DNA of 64,000 bases from Ruminococcaceae bacterium R-25 (GCA_003149065.1 QGFZ01000001.1:1302001-1366000); one strand, 5' to 3'. Shown: positions 35,812-46,255, counted from the first letter of the stretch. Program-made: numbers and translations. The notes: generated by a model from the sequence alone, not told the origin.

Positions 35812-36723
35812 ATGCGCCGTACTACACCAAAGGGAATAATCTTGCTTCTTATCACAGCCATCATCTGGGGCTCGTCTTTTGTTGCCCAGTCGATCGGCAT
35901 GCAGAGCATCGACGCATTCACATTCACGGGAATAAGGACCACGCTCGGAATGCTCTTTCTTCTTCCCTTCACGCTCATAATCAATAAGGGTTTTGACTTA
36001 AGCAAAGAAACTCTTAAAAAGGGTCTTATCCTCGGTATCGTCTTCTCATTCGCACAGAACTTCCAGCAGTTCGCATTCTACTATTCGACATCAGGCAAGA
36101 TCGCGTTCATCACCGCGTTCTATATGTTCTTCGTTCCGCTCTTCTCGGTCATGTTCTTAAAGAAAAAGATCGCTGTGCTTACATGGGTCTCTATCTTCAT
36201 CGGACTTATCGGTCTGTTCTTTCTCTGCATCAATCCGGCTGAACTCACGAACATCAATCTCGGCGATATCCTGGCGCTCATCTGCGCCATCTTCTATGCA
36301 GTTCAGATAATGCTCATAGACAAGTTCGTCGAAGACGGAAAGACCAGCGGCGTGCAGCTGTCGTTCATGCAGTTCTTCGTTGCTGCGATCATATCCATTG
36401 TCGCGATGTTCATTTTCGAGCGCCCTGTAATAGCAGATATAAAAACCGCAGCCCCTTCCCTTTTGTATTCGGGAATAATGAGCTGCGGCATTGCGTATAC
36501 TCTTCAGATACTGGGACAGAAAAAAGCAAGTCCCGTTGTTGCCTCTCTTTTAATGTGCCTCGAGTCGGTTTTCGCAGTCATTTCCGCTGCGATAATCCTT
36601 CACGAGAACATGCTGCCAAGAGAGCTGGCAGGGTGCCTTATCATGTTCGGCGCGATCATTCTTTCTCAGGTGTCGGAGTCGCTTTCTTCGAAGAAGCAGA
36701 ATCAGAAGCAACATCAGTCGTAG
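35812..36723 (+). CDS. EamA/DMT-family transporter
   Basis: A 303-residue drug/metabolite transporter-type permease with ten membrane segments in two repeats. The first repeat starts LLLITAIIWGSSFVAQ and contains FTGIRTTLGMLFLLP; the second starts GDILALICAIFYAVQ and ends PVVASLLMCLESVFAVISA. The substrate is unknown. GAGAGG precedes ATG. Its last 68 bases overlap the 3' end of the convergent NhaC-type gene, so both proteins use the same DNA for their C-terminal tails. Confidence 0.88.
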   Translation: MRRTTPKGIILLLITAIIWGSSFVAQSIGMQSIDAFTFTGIRTTLGMLFLLPFTLIINKGFDLSKETLKKGLILGIVFSFAQNFQQFAFYYSTSGKIAFITAFYMFFVPLFSVMFLKKKIAVLTWVSIFIGLIGLFFLCINPAELTNINLGDILALICAIFYAVQIMLIDKFVEDGKTSGVQLSFMQFFVAAIISIVAMFIFERPVIADIKTAAPSLLYSGIMSCGIAYTLQILGQKKASPVVASLLMCLESVFAVISAAIILHENMLPRELAGCLIMFGAIILSQVSESLSSKKQNQKQHQS

Positions 36724-38296
36724 GGAAGACATATTTCAGAAGGATAACCATTCCTACCATCAAGGCGATTCCGATAAAGAGCGAGAGGAAAGCGTTCTTG
36801 GCGAAACCTGCAACCAGATATGTAATGAATGACACAGCTGCGCAGGTAAGCGCGTAAGGAAGCTGTGTGGATACGTGAGCGATGTGGTTGCACTGTGCAC
36901 CTGCAGAGCTCATGATGGTCGTATCAGAGATCGGTGAGCAGTGATCGCCGCAAACAGCACCTGCCATACATGCGGATACGCAGATAACAGCAAGTGTTGC
37001 CTTTGCCGGATCGGGATCCGTAAGCTTGAATACTTCAAGCGTGATAGGAATGAGGATACCGAATGTACCCCATGATGTACCTGTCGCAAATGAAAGGCCG
37101 CAGGCAATGAGGAATATGATCGCAGGAAGCAGCATATTAAAGTCACCCTTGGATGCTTCTACGATACCTGCTACAAATTCTGCTGCGCCCAAAGATTCGG
37201 TCATAGCCTTCAAAGACCATGCGAGTGTAAGGATAGTGATAGGAGCGACCATTGCCTTGAATCCCTCTTCAACGCCGGCCATGCAGTCCTTGAATTTAAG
37301 AACTCTTCTGCAGAGATAGAAGATGACTGTGAAAACGATGCCGCCGAACGAACCGTAAGCAAGACCTACGGAAGCGTCACTGTTAGCGAATGCTTCAACG
37401 AATCTCTCAAAGAAATTGCCCTGTAATTCAGTACCGTAGAATCCTCCGGTATAGAGCATTCCGATTACGCAGCAGATGATAAGGACAACGACAGGAAGAA
37501 CGAGGTCAATAACCTTGCCCCTCTTCTCGATATTCTCTTCCGCCTTCTGAATGGGCGGTTCTACAGTAAAAAGATCGCCGTTCTTGGCGTTCTTCTCATG
37601 ACGTGCCATAGGTCCGAATTCGATCTTGAAAACAACCATGAGGACCATCATAAGGATTGTAAGCAAAGCATAGTAATTATAAGGGATCGCTCTGATAAAG
37701 AGCATGAGTCCGTTTGTGCCTTCCGGAGCGAAGCCTGATACTGCAGCAGCCCATGAGGATACAGGTGCAATGATGCAGACAGGAGCAGCAGTAGCATCGA
37801 TAAGATATGCGAGCTTTGCACGTGAGATCTTCTGTCTGTCAGTAACAGGTCTCATAACTGAACCGACTGTCAGGCAGTTAAAGTAGTCATCGATAAAGAT
37901 CAATACGCCCAGACCGATCGTAGCAAGCTGGGAACCTACTCTGGACTTTACGTGAGTGGAAGCCCAGTTGCCGAACGCGGCAGAACCGCCCGCCTTATTC
38001 ATCAAGGAAACGATTATTCCAAGGAATACAAGGAATACCAGGATTCCAACATTATAAGGATCGGAAAGCGAACCTATGATACCTTTCTGGAAAACATGTT
38101 CCAATGCGCCTACAGGATTTATAGCGATCCTGCCTGATGCCGTATAAGTCAGCGAATAAAGAACACCGCCGACTGAGATTCCGACAAAGAGAGAACTGTA
38201 AACCTCTTTGGTGATAAGCGCCAGAACAATCGCAACAAGCGGCGGAACAAGCGCCCAAAAGGTGTTGAACAAAAAAGGAACAAATTCAGCGTCCAT
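36656..38296 (-). CDS. NhaC-family Na+/H+ antiporter
   Basis: About 546 residues with 11-13 membrane segments. Family segments: ALVPPLVAIVLALITKEVYSS, GVLIFIDDYFNCLTVGSVMRP (charged transport site), FATGTSWGTFGI and GDHCSPISDTTIMSSAGA. The family includes sodium/proton and lysine/malate exchangers, so the substrate is not certain. ATG at 38296 is chosen because GGAGG lies five bases upstream. The C-terminus (Ser/Lys/Pro-rich) is encoded in the region that overlaps the EamA-type gene. Confidence 0.88.
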   Translation of the reverse strand: MDAEFVPFLFNTFWALVPPLVAIVLALITKEVYSSLFVGISVGGVLYSLTYTASGRIAINPVGALEHVFQKGIIGSLSDPYNVGILVFLVFLGIIVSLMNKAGGSAAFGNWASTHVKSRVGSQLATIGLGVLIFIDDYFNCLTVGSVMRPVTDRQKISRAKLAYLIDATAAPVCIIAPVSSWAAAVSGFAPEGTNGLMLFIRAIPYNYYALLTILMMVLMVVFKIEFGPMARHEKNAKNGDLFTVEPPIQKAEENIEKRGKVIDLVLPVVVLIICCVIGMLYTGGFYGTELQGNFFERFVEAFANSDASVGLAYGSFGGIVFTVIFYLCRRVLKFKDCMAGVEEGFKAMVAPITILTLAWSLKAMTESLGAAEFVAGIVEASKGDFNMLLPAIIFLIACGLSFATGTSWGTFGILIPITLEVFKLTDPDPAKATLAVICVSACMAGAVCGDHCSPISDTTIMSSAGAQCNHIAHVSTQLPYALTCAAVSFITYLVAGFAKNAFLSLFIGIALMVGMVILLKYVFPTTDVASDSASSKKATPTPEKE

Positions 38297-38417
38297 AAAA
38301 ACCTCCGAGGATAAGGATAAATCCATAATAGCACTGGATTTTTGCCGCCTCAAACCGCAAAAGCAATAAAATAAGTCCTCTCAAAAAGTCATTCTGACAT
38401 TTGACGGCCTTTGAAAA

Positions 38418-38448
38418 TGAAAAGCCCCCGAAGAAAAACTCCGGGGGC
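38418..38448 (-). terminator. Terminator of the GGGtGRT operon
   Basis: On the minus strand GCCCCCGG-AGTTTTTCTT-CGGGGGC followed by TTTTC. It lies 28 bases after the GGGtGRT stop. Confidence 0.88.
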
Positions 38449-38475
38449 AATATCATCAAATGATTATTCTTAAGA

Positions 38476-39498
38476 TCAGAACTTGCCTGCCTTAGCAGCT
38501 TCCTCAACGGATACTGCTGTGGAAACAGTCATACCAACCATCGGGTTGTTACCTGCACCGATAAGACCCATCATCTCAACGTGAGCCGGAACTGAAGAAG
38601 AACCTGCGAACTGAGCGTCAGAGTGCATACGGCCCATAGTATCTGTCATACCATAGGAAGCAGGACCTGCAGCCATGTTATCAGGGTGAAGTGTACGGCC
38701 TGTACCACCGCCGGAAGCAACGGAGAAGTACTTCTTGCCTGCCTCGAGGCGCTCCTTCTTATATGTACCTGCAACAGGGTGCTGGAATCTTGTAGGATTT
38801 GTGGAGTTACCTGTGATGGAAACGTCAACGTTCTCCTTCCAGAGGATTGCAACGCCTTCCTGAACATCGTCTGCACCATAGCAGTTAACCTTAGCTCTAG
38901 GAGAATCAGGATTCTTGGAGTAGCATGTTCTGGAGAGCTCCTTGAGCTCGCCTGTCTTATAGTCATACTCTGTCTCAACATATGTGAAGCCGTTGATTCT
39001 GGAGATGATCTTTGCAGCGTCCTTTCCGAGACCGTCAAGGATAACTCTGAGAGGCTTCTGACGAACACGGTTAGCCTTCTCAGCGATACCGATAGCGCCC
39101 TCAGCTGCTGCGAATGACTCGTGACCAGCTAAGAATGCGAAGCACTCTGTGTCCTCTTCGAGGAGCATCTTACCGAGGTTACCGTGACCAAGACCTACCT
39201 TACGTCTGTCAGCAACGGAACCGGGAATGCAGAAAGCCTGGAGGCCTTCACCGATAGCTGCAGCAGCATCGGAAGCCTTACGGCAGTTCTTCTTGATTGC
39301 AATTGCAGCGCCTACTGTGTAAGCCCACTTAGCATTCTCGAAGCAGATAGGCTGAATGCCTTCGATGAGGTGATAAACATCAAGACCTGCATCTTTTGTG
39401 ATCTTCTCAGCTTCTTCGATGGAAGCGATTCCATATTCAGCAAGCTTAGCGTTGATCTGGGGGAGTCTTCTCTCGTATGATTCAAATAAATCTGCCAT
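38476..39498 (-). CDS. GGGtGRT-family protein
   Basis: A 340-residue protein of the family named for its motif, seen here as SGGGTGRTLHPDNMAAG. Other conserved-looking runs include KVGLGHGNLGKMLL and VAGTYKKERLEAG. The family is widespread in anaerobes and almost always next to an iron-sulfur scaffold-like protein, as here, but its reaction is not known to me. The gene starts with ATG and follows the NifU-like gene by 13 bases, with GGAGG before it. A terminator follows, so the pair forms a two-gene operon. Confidence 0.88.
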   Translation of the reverse strand: MADLFESYERRLPQINAKLAEYGIASIEEAEKITKDAGLDVYHLIEGIQPICFENAKWAYTVGAAIAIKKNCRKASDAAAAIGEGLQAFCIPGSVADRRKVGLGHGNLGKMLLEEDTECFAFLAGHESFAAAEGAIGIAEKANRVRQKPLRVILDGLGKDAAKIISRINGFTYVETEYDYKTGELKELSRTCYSKNPDSPRAKVNCYGADDVQEGVAILWKENVDVSITGNSTNPTRFQHPVAGTYKKERLEAGKKYFSVASGGGTGRTLHPDNMAAGPASYGMTDTMGRMHSDAQFAGSSSVPAHVEMMGLIGAGNNPMVGMTVSTAVSVEEAAKAGKF

Positions 39499-39511
39499 TT
39501 GTCATTCCTCC

Positions 39512-40204
39512 TTATTCCTTGCGGGGGTCGATGAACTTAACAGCGTCATCAACACGTCCATACTTGCCGGAAGCCTTCTGAAGAGCTGTAGCGGCATCGT
39601 CACCCTTCTTGATGAAGTCCATCATCTTACCGAAGTTAACGAACTTGTAGCCGATGATCTCGTCATTCTCATCGATAGCGAGGTCTGTGATATAACCGTC
39701 TGTGAGCTCGAGGTAACGGGGACCCTTAGCGAGTGTACCGTATGTTGTACCTACCATTGAACGAGCGCCCTTACCGAGGTCCTCGAGGCCAGCGCCGATC
39801 TGGAGACCGTCCTCAGAGAAAGCACTCTGTGTTCTGCCGTAAACGATCTGGAGGAAGAGCTCTCTCATTGCTGTGTTGATAGCATCGCAAACGAGGTCTG
39901 TGTTAAGAGCCTCAAGGATTGTGAGTCCGGGAAGGATCTCAGATGCCATAGCAGCGGAGTGTGTCATACCGGAGCAGCCGATTGTCTCAACCAATGCCTC
40001 CTGGATGATACCGTCCTTAACGTTGAGTGAGAGCTTGCAAGCGCCCTGCTGAGGTGCACACCAGCCGATACCGTGTGTGTAACCGGAGATGTCCTTGATC
40101 TCCTTGGAGCTTACCCACTTTGCTTCCTCAGGGATCGGTGCAGCACCGTGATGAACACCCTGATGAACAGAGCACATGTTCTTGATCTCTGTTGAATAAA
40201 TCAT
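39512..40204 (-). CDS. NifU/IscU-like iron-sulfur scaffold protein paired with GGGtGRT
   Basis: A 230-residue protein whose middle resembles the NifU N-terminal scaffold: KLSLNVKDGIIQEA, ETIGCSGMTHSAAMASEIL and LEALNTDLV. Cysteines at APQQGACKL and GCSGM could bind a cluster. The C-terminal part (KFVNFGKMMDFIKKGDDAATALQ) is not in classic NifU. The ATG at 40204 is chosen over upstream frames because AAAGGAG lies eight bases before it. It leads the operon, with a near-consensus promoter. Likely to bind or deliver iron-sulfur clusters for the GGGtGRT partner; this is inference from pairing. Confidence 0.85.
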   Translation of the reverse strand: MIYSTEIKNMCSVHQGVHHGAAPIPEEAKWVSSKEIKDISGYTHGIGWCAPQQGACKLSLNVKDGIIQEALVETIGCSGMTHSAAMASEILPGLTILEALNTDLVCDAINTAMRELFLQIVYGRTQSAFSEDGLQIGAGLEDLGKGARSMVGTTYGTLAKGPRYLELTDGYITDLAIDENDEIIGYKFVNFGKMMDFIKKGDDAATALQKASGKYGRVDDAVKFIDPRKE

Positions 40205-40267
40205 GTCTATTTCTCCTTTCCTTTCAAGGAATTTGTTGGTGGAATGAAATAAAGTTTCCGAGTTGTT

Positions 40268-40296
40268 ATTATATAAAAATAAGGGGGGCTTTTCAA
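40268..40296 (-). promoter_or_regulatory. Strong promoter of the NifU-like/GGGtGRT operon
   Basis: On the minus strand TTGAAA (40296-40291), a 17-base spacer and TATAAT (40273-40268). The leader of about 57 bases ends in AAAGGAG before the ATG. Confidence 0.75.
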
Positions 40297-40434
40297 TCAA
40301 AAGAAACCAATCTTATAATGACATTCTGCAATGTATCCGCAAAAACACTTAATACGCAATTTTTTATTGTTCTTTTCCCGCCTGCCCCTTATAATTTAGA
40401 TATTAATTTATTTTGAGTTTTAGCGAGGCTGCCA

Positions 40435-41532
40435 GTGATTACTGATTATATTACGAAAAACTGGGCACTTATCCTTGTTCTTTTGGGATTTACCGTGTCC
40501 CTCATATCAACAGTATTTCTGGATAAAAAGACGATCATGCGCATGTATGCCCTGATCGTTGAGGTCTTGCTCCTCTCAATCCTGGTATTTGCCGAGTTTT
40601 ATATGGCAGACCATAATGCTCACAGGATGGTAAGAACCATACTTATTGCCATCAGATACAGTGCCACGCCTTTTCTTTTCGCCCAGATCATCATTACGAT
40701 AAACAAAAGACTGCGGTGGTTAATTTTCATTCCGGCATTTATCTTGGCTGTGATCGATTTTATTTCGATCCCTACAGGCATCGTATTTACAGTCAGAGAT
40801 GACGGCAAGATGATAAGAGGTCCGCTCGGTCTTCTGCCTTATTTTGTAGTCGGTCTGTATTGTGTTTTCCTGATCTATCTCATGATCAAGCACAGCAAGA
40901 AGCAGACTACGGAAAGAATACCTATCATCTTTTTCTGTTTTGCCTTTTTCTCGGGACTCATATTGCCGTTCCTGATCGGAAGCGATTATTCAGAGCTTTT
41001 CTGTGCAACCATAGCAATTTCAATGTTCATCTACTATGTATTCTCGATCCTTCAGGTAACAAAACTGGATCCGCTCACGGGACTTTTGAACCGTCAGGCA
41101 TACTATTCCGACACATCCAGTGAACCTGAAGAAATATCTGCTCTCGTATCAATAGACATGAACGGCCTTAAAGCCATTAATGACAACGAAGGACATTTAG
41201 CAGGAGATAAGGCGATCTCAACACTTGCGAACTGCCTTATCCGTGCAGCCAAGCGCAAGCAGCCTGTTTACAGGGTCGGCGGAGATGAATTTGTTATCGT
41301 ATGCCACAAAACACCGGAAAATGAAGTAATCGAACTTACGAAGCGCATTCACAAGCTTGTATCTGAAACTCCCTACAGCTGTTCAGTCGGATATGGTTAT
41401 TCCAGCGACGGCAAAAAATCCATCGATGAACTTCTCAGTGAATCTGATGAGAACATGTATGCCGAGAAGGAACTGTATTACCAAAACAGCGGTATCCAGA
41501 GACATCGCACTGTCCCTAAGAAATCAGAGTAA
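40435..41532 (+). CDS. Membrane-bound diguanylate cyclase (GGDEF)
   Basis: A 365-residue protein with about seven membrane segments in residues 1-210, then a GGDEF domain that makes cyclic di-GMP. The entry motif is DPLTGLLNRQAYY and the active site is YRVGGDEFVIV, with the catalytic Asp and Glu. The product-inhibition RxxD motif just before it is missing (RKQP). Starts at a GTG with GAGG eight bases upstream. The membrane part resembles 7TM-type sensor domains and may bind a ligand. No c-di-GMP effector is seen nearby. Confidence 0.92.
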   Translation: MITDYITKNWALILVLLGFTVSLISTVFLDKKTIMRMYALIVEVLLLSILVFAEFYMADHNAHRMVRTILIAIRYSATPFLFAQIIITINKRLRWLIFIPAFILAVIDFISIPTGIVFTVRDDGKMIRGPLGLLPYFVVGLYCVFLIYLMIKHSKKQTTERIPIIFFCFAFFSGLILPFLIGSDYSELFCATIAISMFIYYVFSILQVTKLDPLTGLLNRQAYYSDTSSEPEEISALVSIDMNGLKAINDNEGHLAGDKAISTLANCLIRAAKRKQPVYRVGGDEFVIVCHKTPENEVIELTKRIHKLVSETPYSCSVGYGYSSDGKKSIDELLSESDENMYAEKELYYQNSGIQRHRTVPKKSE

Positions 41533-41548
41533 TAACACTCCCGTACTT

Positions 41549-42325
41549 TTATCTGATCGCACTTACCATTGACTTAACGTATTCACCTACATGAGCAGGT
41601 GCGTCTTTTCCATATTGTGCAACGATCTTAACGATCGCTGATCCTACGATTACGCCATCAGCACTCTTGGACATGTTTGCGGCCTGTTCAGGTGTGGATA
41701 TACCAAAGCCGATTGCACAAGGAACGTCCGTAGCTGCCTTAACAGCTGCGCAAAGTGAAGGAATATCTGTCGTGATATTGCTCCTGACGCCTGTTACGCC
41801 AAGGCTTGATACGATGTAGATGAAACCCGATGCCTCTTTCGCGATCATGGAGATGCGCTCGTGGGATGTGGGCGCGATAAGAGAGATCAGGTCGATGCCG
41901 TAATTCTTGCAGACAGAATCGAATTCCTCTTTCTCCTCATAAGGAACGTCAGGAAGGATGAAACCGTCGATTCCGACCTCCGAAGCCTTCCGACAGAATC
42001 TCTCGATGCCGTATGAGAATACGACATTTGCGTATGTCATGAAGACCATCGGTACTGTTACACCGAGTTCTGTTCTCAGGCGCTTAACCATATCGAAAAC
42101 CTTGTCTGTGGTGCATCCGCCTTCAAGAGCTCTCAAACTTGCTTCCATGATGACCGGACCTTCAGCGGTCGGGTCAGAAAACGGAATGCCGAGCTCGATA
42201 AGTGATGCTCCCGCCTTCTGCATCTCGACTACGCACTGAGCCGTAGTCTCAAGGTCAGGATCACCGCATGTGATAAAAGGAATGAACGCTTTGCCGTTCT
42301 CAAATGCTTTAGCTATATTACTCAT
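41549..42325 (-). CDS. trpA: Tryptophan synthase alpha subunit
   Basis: A 258-residue TIM-barrel enzyme that cleaves indole-3-glycerol phosphate to indole. Active-site runs: [17 protein letters not shown] (Glu general base) and [15 protein letters not shown] (Asp), then [10 protein letters not shown] and GFGISTPEQ in the phosphate site. It overlaps trpB by eight bases and is the last trp gene; no clear terminator follows. Confidence 0.96.
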   Translation of the reverse strand: MSNIAKAFENGKAFIPFITCGDPDLETTAQCVVEMQKAGASLIELGIPFSDPTAEGPVIMEASLRALEGGCTTDKVFDMVKRLRTELGVTVPMVFMTYANVVFSYGIERFCRKASEVGIDGFILPDVPYEEKEEFDSVCKNYGIDLISLIAPTSHERISMIAKEASGFIYIVSSLGVTGVRSNITTDIPSLCAAVKAATDVPCAIGFGISTPEQAANMSKSADGVIVGSAIVKIVAQYGKDAPAHVGEYVKSMVSAIR

Positions 42326-43508
42326 TGATGTTCTCCCCTCTGTAACGTGCGATAGCAGCGCAGTCCTTGTCGCCTCTGCCGGAGATCGTGACGACCATGA
42401 TCTTATCCTTCGGGAGCGTAGGAGCGAGCTTTATCGCATGAGCTACCGCATGTGCTGATTCGATAGCCGGGATGATTCCTTCCATTCTGGACAGGTATTC
42501 GAAAGCATTAACTGCCTCTTCGTCAGTAACAGCAACATACTGCGCTCTGCCTGTATCGTGGAGGTTAGCGTGCTCAGGGCCGATGCCCGGATAATCAAGG
42601 CCTGCAGAGATCGAATAAACAGGTGCGATCTGGCCGTATTCGTCCTGGCAGAAGTAAGACTTCATGCCGTGGAAGATACCGAGCTTGCCCGTATTGATCG
42701 TAGCAGCCGTCTCGAAAGTATCGATGCCTCTTCCTGCTGCTTCACAGCCGATGAGGTTAACTTCCTTATTCTCGATGTAATGGTAGAAAGATCCGATGGC
42801 ATTTGAACCGCCGCCGCAGCATGCGAGAACGTAATCAGGAAGGCGGCCTTCCTTTTCGAGCATCTGCGCCTTGGATTCTCTTGAGATTACTGCCTGGAAA
42901 TCCCTTACGATAGTCGGGAAAGGATGAGGACCCATTACGGAACCTAAGCAGTAATGAGTATCGTCGATTCTTGTAGTCCATTCACGCATGCACTCGGATA
43001 CAGCATCCTTAAGAGTAGCAGTACCGGATGTTACCGGAACAACGTCAGCTCCAAGGAGCTTCATTCTGTATACGTTAAGTGCCTGTCTCTCGCAGTCGAC
43101 CTTGCCCATGAAGACAACGCATTCCATACCGAAAAGTGCTGCGGCAGTTGCTGTTGCAACACCGTGCTGGCCTGCGCCTGTCTCGGCGATGAGTCTTGTC
43201 TTGCCCATCTTCTTTGCGAGCAGGGCCTGTCCCAAAACATTGTTGATCTTGTGGGAACCTGTGTGGTTAAGATCTTCCCTCTTCAGGTAGATCTTTGCGC
43301 CGCCCAAGTCTTTTGTCATCTTCTTTGCATAGTAAAGATTTGACGGACGTCCAGCATATTCGTTCAATAACTCCATGAGTTCCTTATTGAACTCAGGATC
43401 GTTCTTATAATGGTTATAAGCCTCTTCAAGCTCGATTACAGCATTCATCAGAGTCTCGGGGATATACTGTCCACCGTGTATTCCGAATCTTCCTTTTGAA
43501 TCAGGCAT
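42318..43508 (-). CDS. trpB: Tryptophan synthase beta subunit
   Basis: A 396-residue PLP enzyme that joins indole and serine. The PLP lysine lies in [20 protein letters not shown] (HTGSHKxN); GAGQHG and the phosphate loop CGGGSNAIG are present. The ATG at 43508 is preferred because GGAGG lies five bases upstream; the longer GTG start sits in that site. It overlaps trpF and trpA by eight bases each. Confidence 0.97.
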   Translation of the reverse strand: MPDSKGRFGIHGGQYIPETLMNAVIELEEAYNHYKNDPEFNKELMELLNEYAGRPSNLYYAKKMTKDLGGAKIYLKREDLNHTGSHKINNVLGQALLAKKMGKTRLIAETGAGQHGVATATAAALFGMECVVFMGKVDCERQALNVYRMKLLGADVVPVTSGTATLKDAVSECMREWTTRIDDTHYCLGSVMGPHPFPTIVRDFQAVISRESKAQMLEKEGRLPDYVLACCGGGSNAIGSFYHYIENKEVNLIGCEAAGRGIDTFETAATINTGKLGIFHGMKSYFCQDEYGQIAPVYSISAGLDYPGIGPEHANLHDTGRAQYVAVTDEEAVNAFEYLSRMEGIIPAIESAHAVAHAIKLAPTLPKDKIMVVTISGRGDKDCAAIARYRGENINE

Positions 43509-44118
43509 ATCTACCTCCACGCTTAACTGCTTTTATAAACTTTTCTATTTTTTCTATATCTTTGATGCCATCTGTCTCAACGCCTGAACTGACATCGACC
43601 GCGAAAGGATTCAGTAATCTTATAGCTTCCTCCACGGATTCGGGATCAAGGCCTCCTGCGAGGAAATAATCCCTTTTAAAGTCCTTCAGGATGCTCCAGT
43701 CGAACTTCTTTCCCGTTCCGGCACCCGAGTCGATCATGACATAATCGGCATTGCTTAGAGCAGCCTTCCCGAGCGCACCTTCTTCAGATGCCTTGTAAGC
43801 CTTGATAACGGGACGTCCCAAAGTCCTTTTGACGTACTCGACGTATTCATCAGACTCGTGACCGTGAAGCTGGATCATCTCGACTCCGCTTATCCTTGCA
43901 GTAGAGATAACGCTGTCGATCGGCTCATCTAAGAAAACACCAACAGACTTTATATCAGACCTTAAGAGTTCTATCAACTCACCGGCTTTGTAGGAATCTA
44001 CGTAACGCTTCGATTTTTTATAGAAGACAAAGCCTGCGTAATCTGCACCGAACCTGTTGACGGCGATTACGTCTTCGAGTCTTTTAAGGCCGCAGATCTT
44101 GATACCGGTACCAAACAT
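43501..44118 (-). CDS. trpF: Phosphoribosylanthranilate isomerase
   Basis: A 205-residue TIM-barrel isomerase of tryptophan synthesis. Family motifs: [12 protein letters not shown] (catalytic Cys), [22 protein letters not shown] and [11 protein letters not shown]. Catalytic Asp is in [19 protein letters not shown] at 44118 overlaps the trpC stop by one base (TGATG) and has AAAGGA upstream. Confidence 0.95.
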   Translation of the reverse strand: MFGTGIKICGLKRLEDVIAVNRFGADYAGFVFYKKSKRYVDSYKAGELIELLRSDIKSVGVFLDEPIDSVISTARISGVEMIQLHGHESDEYVEYVKRTLGRPVIKAYKASEEGALGKAALSNADYVMIDSGAGTGKKFDWSILKDFKRDYFLAGGLDPESVEEAIRLLNPFAVDVSSGVETDGIKDIEKIEKFIKAVKRGGRYA

Positions 44119-44903
44119 CACGATATTCCTTTCAAAGTGTTTAAGAACGCTGTCTTGTCTTCAGCTCTCATCATAGATTCACCGATAAGGACCGCATCGA
44201 CACCGGAACGCTCTAATTCCGCTACATCTTCCCTGCACTTTACGCCGCTCTCGGCAACGAAAAGAGCCTTGTCTCCGACATAATCCCTGAGCCTTAAACA
44301 GTTTGTGGGATCCACCGTGAAGTCTCTCAAGTTGCGGTTATTAACTCCGATAACTCTTGCGCCTTCACCCAATGCCATGTCACATTCGTTCTTATCGTGT
44401 GCTTCGACAAGAGCCGTAAGCTCAAGTTCGTCGCAAAGCCTTATGTATTTGCCAAGTGTCTGCGAATCAAGTATCGAGCAGATAAGGAGGACTGCGGATG
44501 CCTTTCTCGCGCGGGCTTCGAAAATCATGTATTCATCGATCGTGAAGTCCTTTCTGAGGACCGGGATCTTAACCTCTGAAGCTATCTCTTCCAGATAATC
44601 AAGAGAGCCCATGAACCACTTGGGTTCTGTGAGGACCGAGATACAGGAAGCGCCTGCCTGCTCATAGCTTTTCGCGATATCAAGATATGGAAAATCAGGA
44701 GCGATGATGCCCTTGGAAGGCGACGCCTTCTTGCACTCGCAGATAAAGCTCATACCATCTTCTTTAAGCTTCTTCTCGAATGCAAAACCGGTGCCGGACG
44801 CGGCATATGCCATATCCATCATTTTCGAGAGCGATACATCAAGCTTCCTTTCAAGATATATCATTCTGTTATGTTCAGCGATCTGTTCGAGAATGTCTGA
44901 CAT
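44118..44903 (-). CDS. trpC: Indole-3-glycerol-phosphate synthase
   Basis: A 261-residue TIM-barrel enzyme that closes the indole ring. The catalytic Lys lies in ICECKKASPSKG; further motifs are SVLTEPKWFMGS, PVLRKDFTIDEY, GVNNRNL and VAESGVK. It follows trpD by 18 bases and overlaps trpF by one base. Confidence 0.96.
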   Translation of the reverse strand: MSDILEQIAEHNRMIYLERKLDVSLSKMMDMAYAASGTGFAFEKKLKEDGMSFICECKKASPSKGIIAPDFPYLDIAKSYEQAGASCISVLTEPKWFMGSLDYLEEIASEVKIPVLRKDFTIDEYMIFEARARKASAVLLICSILDSQTLGKYIRLCDELELTALVEAHDKNECDMALGEGARVIGVNNRNLRDFTVDPTNCLRLRDYVGDKALFVAESGVKCREDVAELERSGVDAVLIGESMMRAEDKTAFLNTLKGIS

Positions 44904-44921
44904 GGGTTATCCTTCCGAAAA

Positions 44922-45947
44922 TTACTTATTTGATGCTTCAACAAACTGGTTGAGCTTCTCCAGTGCCTCGCCGCTCTCGATGAGGTGCTTAGCCTGGCCG
45001 ACACCTTCTTCGATCGTCTTAGCCTTGCCTGCCGCGTAGATCGCAGCGCCTGCGTTCATGCATACAACGCTCTTTCTTACGTCAGTGATCTTGCCTTCGA
45101 GAATGCCTCTTGTAACTTCAGCGTTCTCTGCAGGTGTACCGCCGACGATGTCTTCCTTTGTACCTCTTGCGAAGCCGAAATCCTCAGGCTTGATCTCATA
45201 TGTCGAGATTGTTCCGTCAGCCTTGAGTTCAGCTACGAATGTTTCTGAAGATACGGAGATCTCATCTAACTTATCTTCACCGTATACGACCAGAGCGCGC
45301 TTTGCACCCAGAGACTTTAATACATGAGCGATGGGTTCTGCAAGATACTGGTCGTAAACTCCTAAGAGATAGAAATCCGGTGTTGCAGGGTTTGTCAAAG
45401 GTCCTAAGATATTAAATACTGTTCTGAATCCAAGTTCCTTACGGATAGGTCCGACATACTTCATTGATGTGTGATACTTCTGCGCGAAAAAGAAGCAGAA
45501 GCCGACTTCCTTAAGAAGCTCAACACACTTCTCGGGTTCAAGATTGATATTTGCTCCGAGAGCTTCGAGACAGTCAGCAGTGCCTGACTTGGAAGATGCA
45601 GCGCGGTTGCCGTGCTTAGCGATCTTGATGCCTGCTGAAGCTGCAACGAATGCAGATGTTGTGGAGATGTTAAAGCTTCCTGCCCTGTCTCCGCCTGTTC
45701 CTACGATCTCAAGGACTTCCATGCCGCCCTTGTCGACCTTAAGAGCATGTTCACGCATTGCTGCAGCGCATCCCGTGATCTCATCGATGGTCTCAAATCC
45801 TGCGCTCTTTGTTGACAGTGCAGCGAGGAATGCAGCGTTCTGTGTCGATGTTGACATACCGCTCATAATCTCGTTCATTGTCTCGTACGCCTCATCGTAT
45901 GTGAGGTCCTGCTTGTTTACGATCTTTTCGATTGCCGCCTTAATCAT
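44922..45947 (-). CDS. trpD: Anthranilate phosphoribosyltransferase
   Basis: A 341-residue enzyme joining anthranilate and PRPP. Phosphate-binding [15 protein letters not shown] and [20 protein letters not shown] (in two parts) are the family motifs. It is the first gene behind the T-box leader. trpE and trpG do not precede it, so anthranilate synthase must be encoded elsewhere or anthranilate taken up. AAGGAG lies before the ATG. Confidence 0.96.
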   Translation of the reverse strand: MIKAAIEKIVNKQDLTYDEAYETMNEIMSGMSTSTQNAAFLAALSTKSAGFETIDEITGCAAAMREHALKVDKGGMEVLEIVGTGGDRAGSFNISTTSAFVAASAGIKIAKHGNRAASSKSGTADCLEALGANINLEPEKCVELLKEVGFCFFFAQKYHTSMKYVGPIRKELGFRTVFNILGPLTNPATPDFYLLGVYDQYLAEPIAHVLKSLGAKRALVVYGEDKLDEISVSSETFVAELKADGTISTYEIKPEDFGFARGTKEDIVGGTPAENAEVTRGILEGKITDVRKSVVCMNAGAAIYAAGKAKTIEEGVGQAKHLIESGEALEKLNQFVEASNK

Positions 45948-45961
45948 TTTTTCTTTCTCCT

Positions 45962-46249
45962 TCCGGTTGGTTCTGCCGGAAATAAAAAATCCCCAGCAGG
46001 AATTATAGTGTTCCTGCCGGGGACGAATTAAATACTAATAATCCGCGGTGCCACCCTGGCTTTGCGTTTGTGAGACGCACACTTAAGGATACCAACATAT
46101 CCCGGACTACTTACGCGAGTCTGACGTTGCACATTTAATGCACCCTCCGCGGTCCATTTGATAATCCGGTTCCAGCTTCACTCTCAGCAACGGAAGCTCT
46201 CTGTATGGCCTGTTACTATCTTTATCTCCGCATCAACGGTTTGATTGTT
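45962..46249 (-). ncRNA. Tryptophan T-box leader
   Basis: Read on the minus strand, the T-box sequence GGGTGGCACCGCGG (46056-46043) is intact. It is followed by terminator stem TCCCCGGCAGGAA/TTCCTGCTGGGGA and TTTTTT. In stem I, UGG at 46156-46154, followed by A and the closing helix, is the specifier codon, so uncharged tRNA-Trp is the ligand. Binding would favour the antiterminator and transcription of trpDCFBA. This explains the long stretch without a gene between 45948 and 46344. Confidence 0.95.
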
Positions 46250-46255
46250 ATGACA

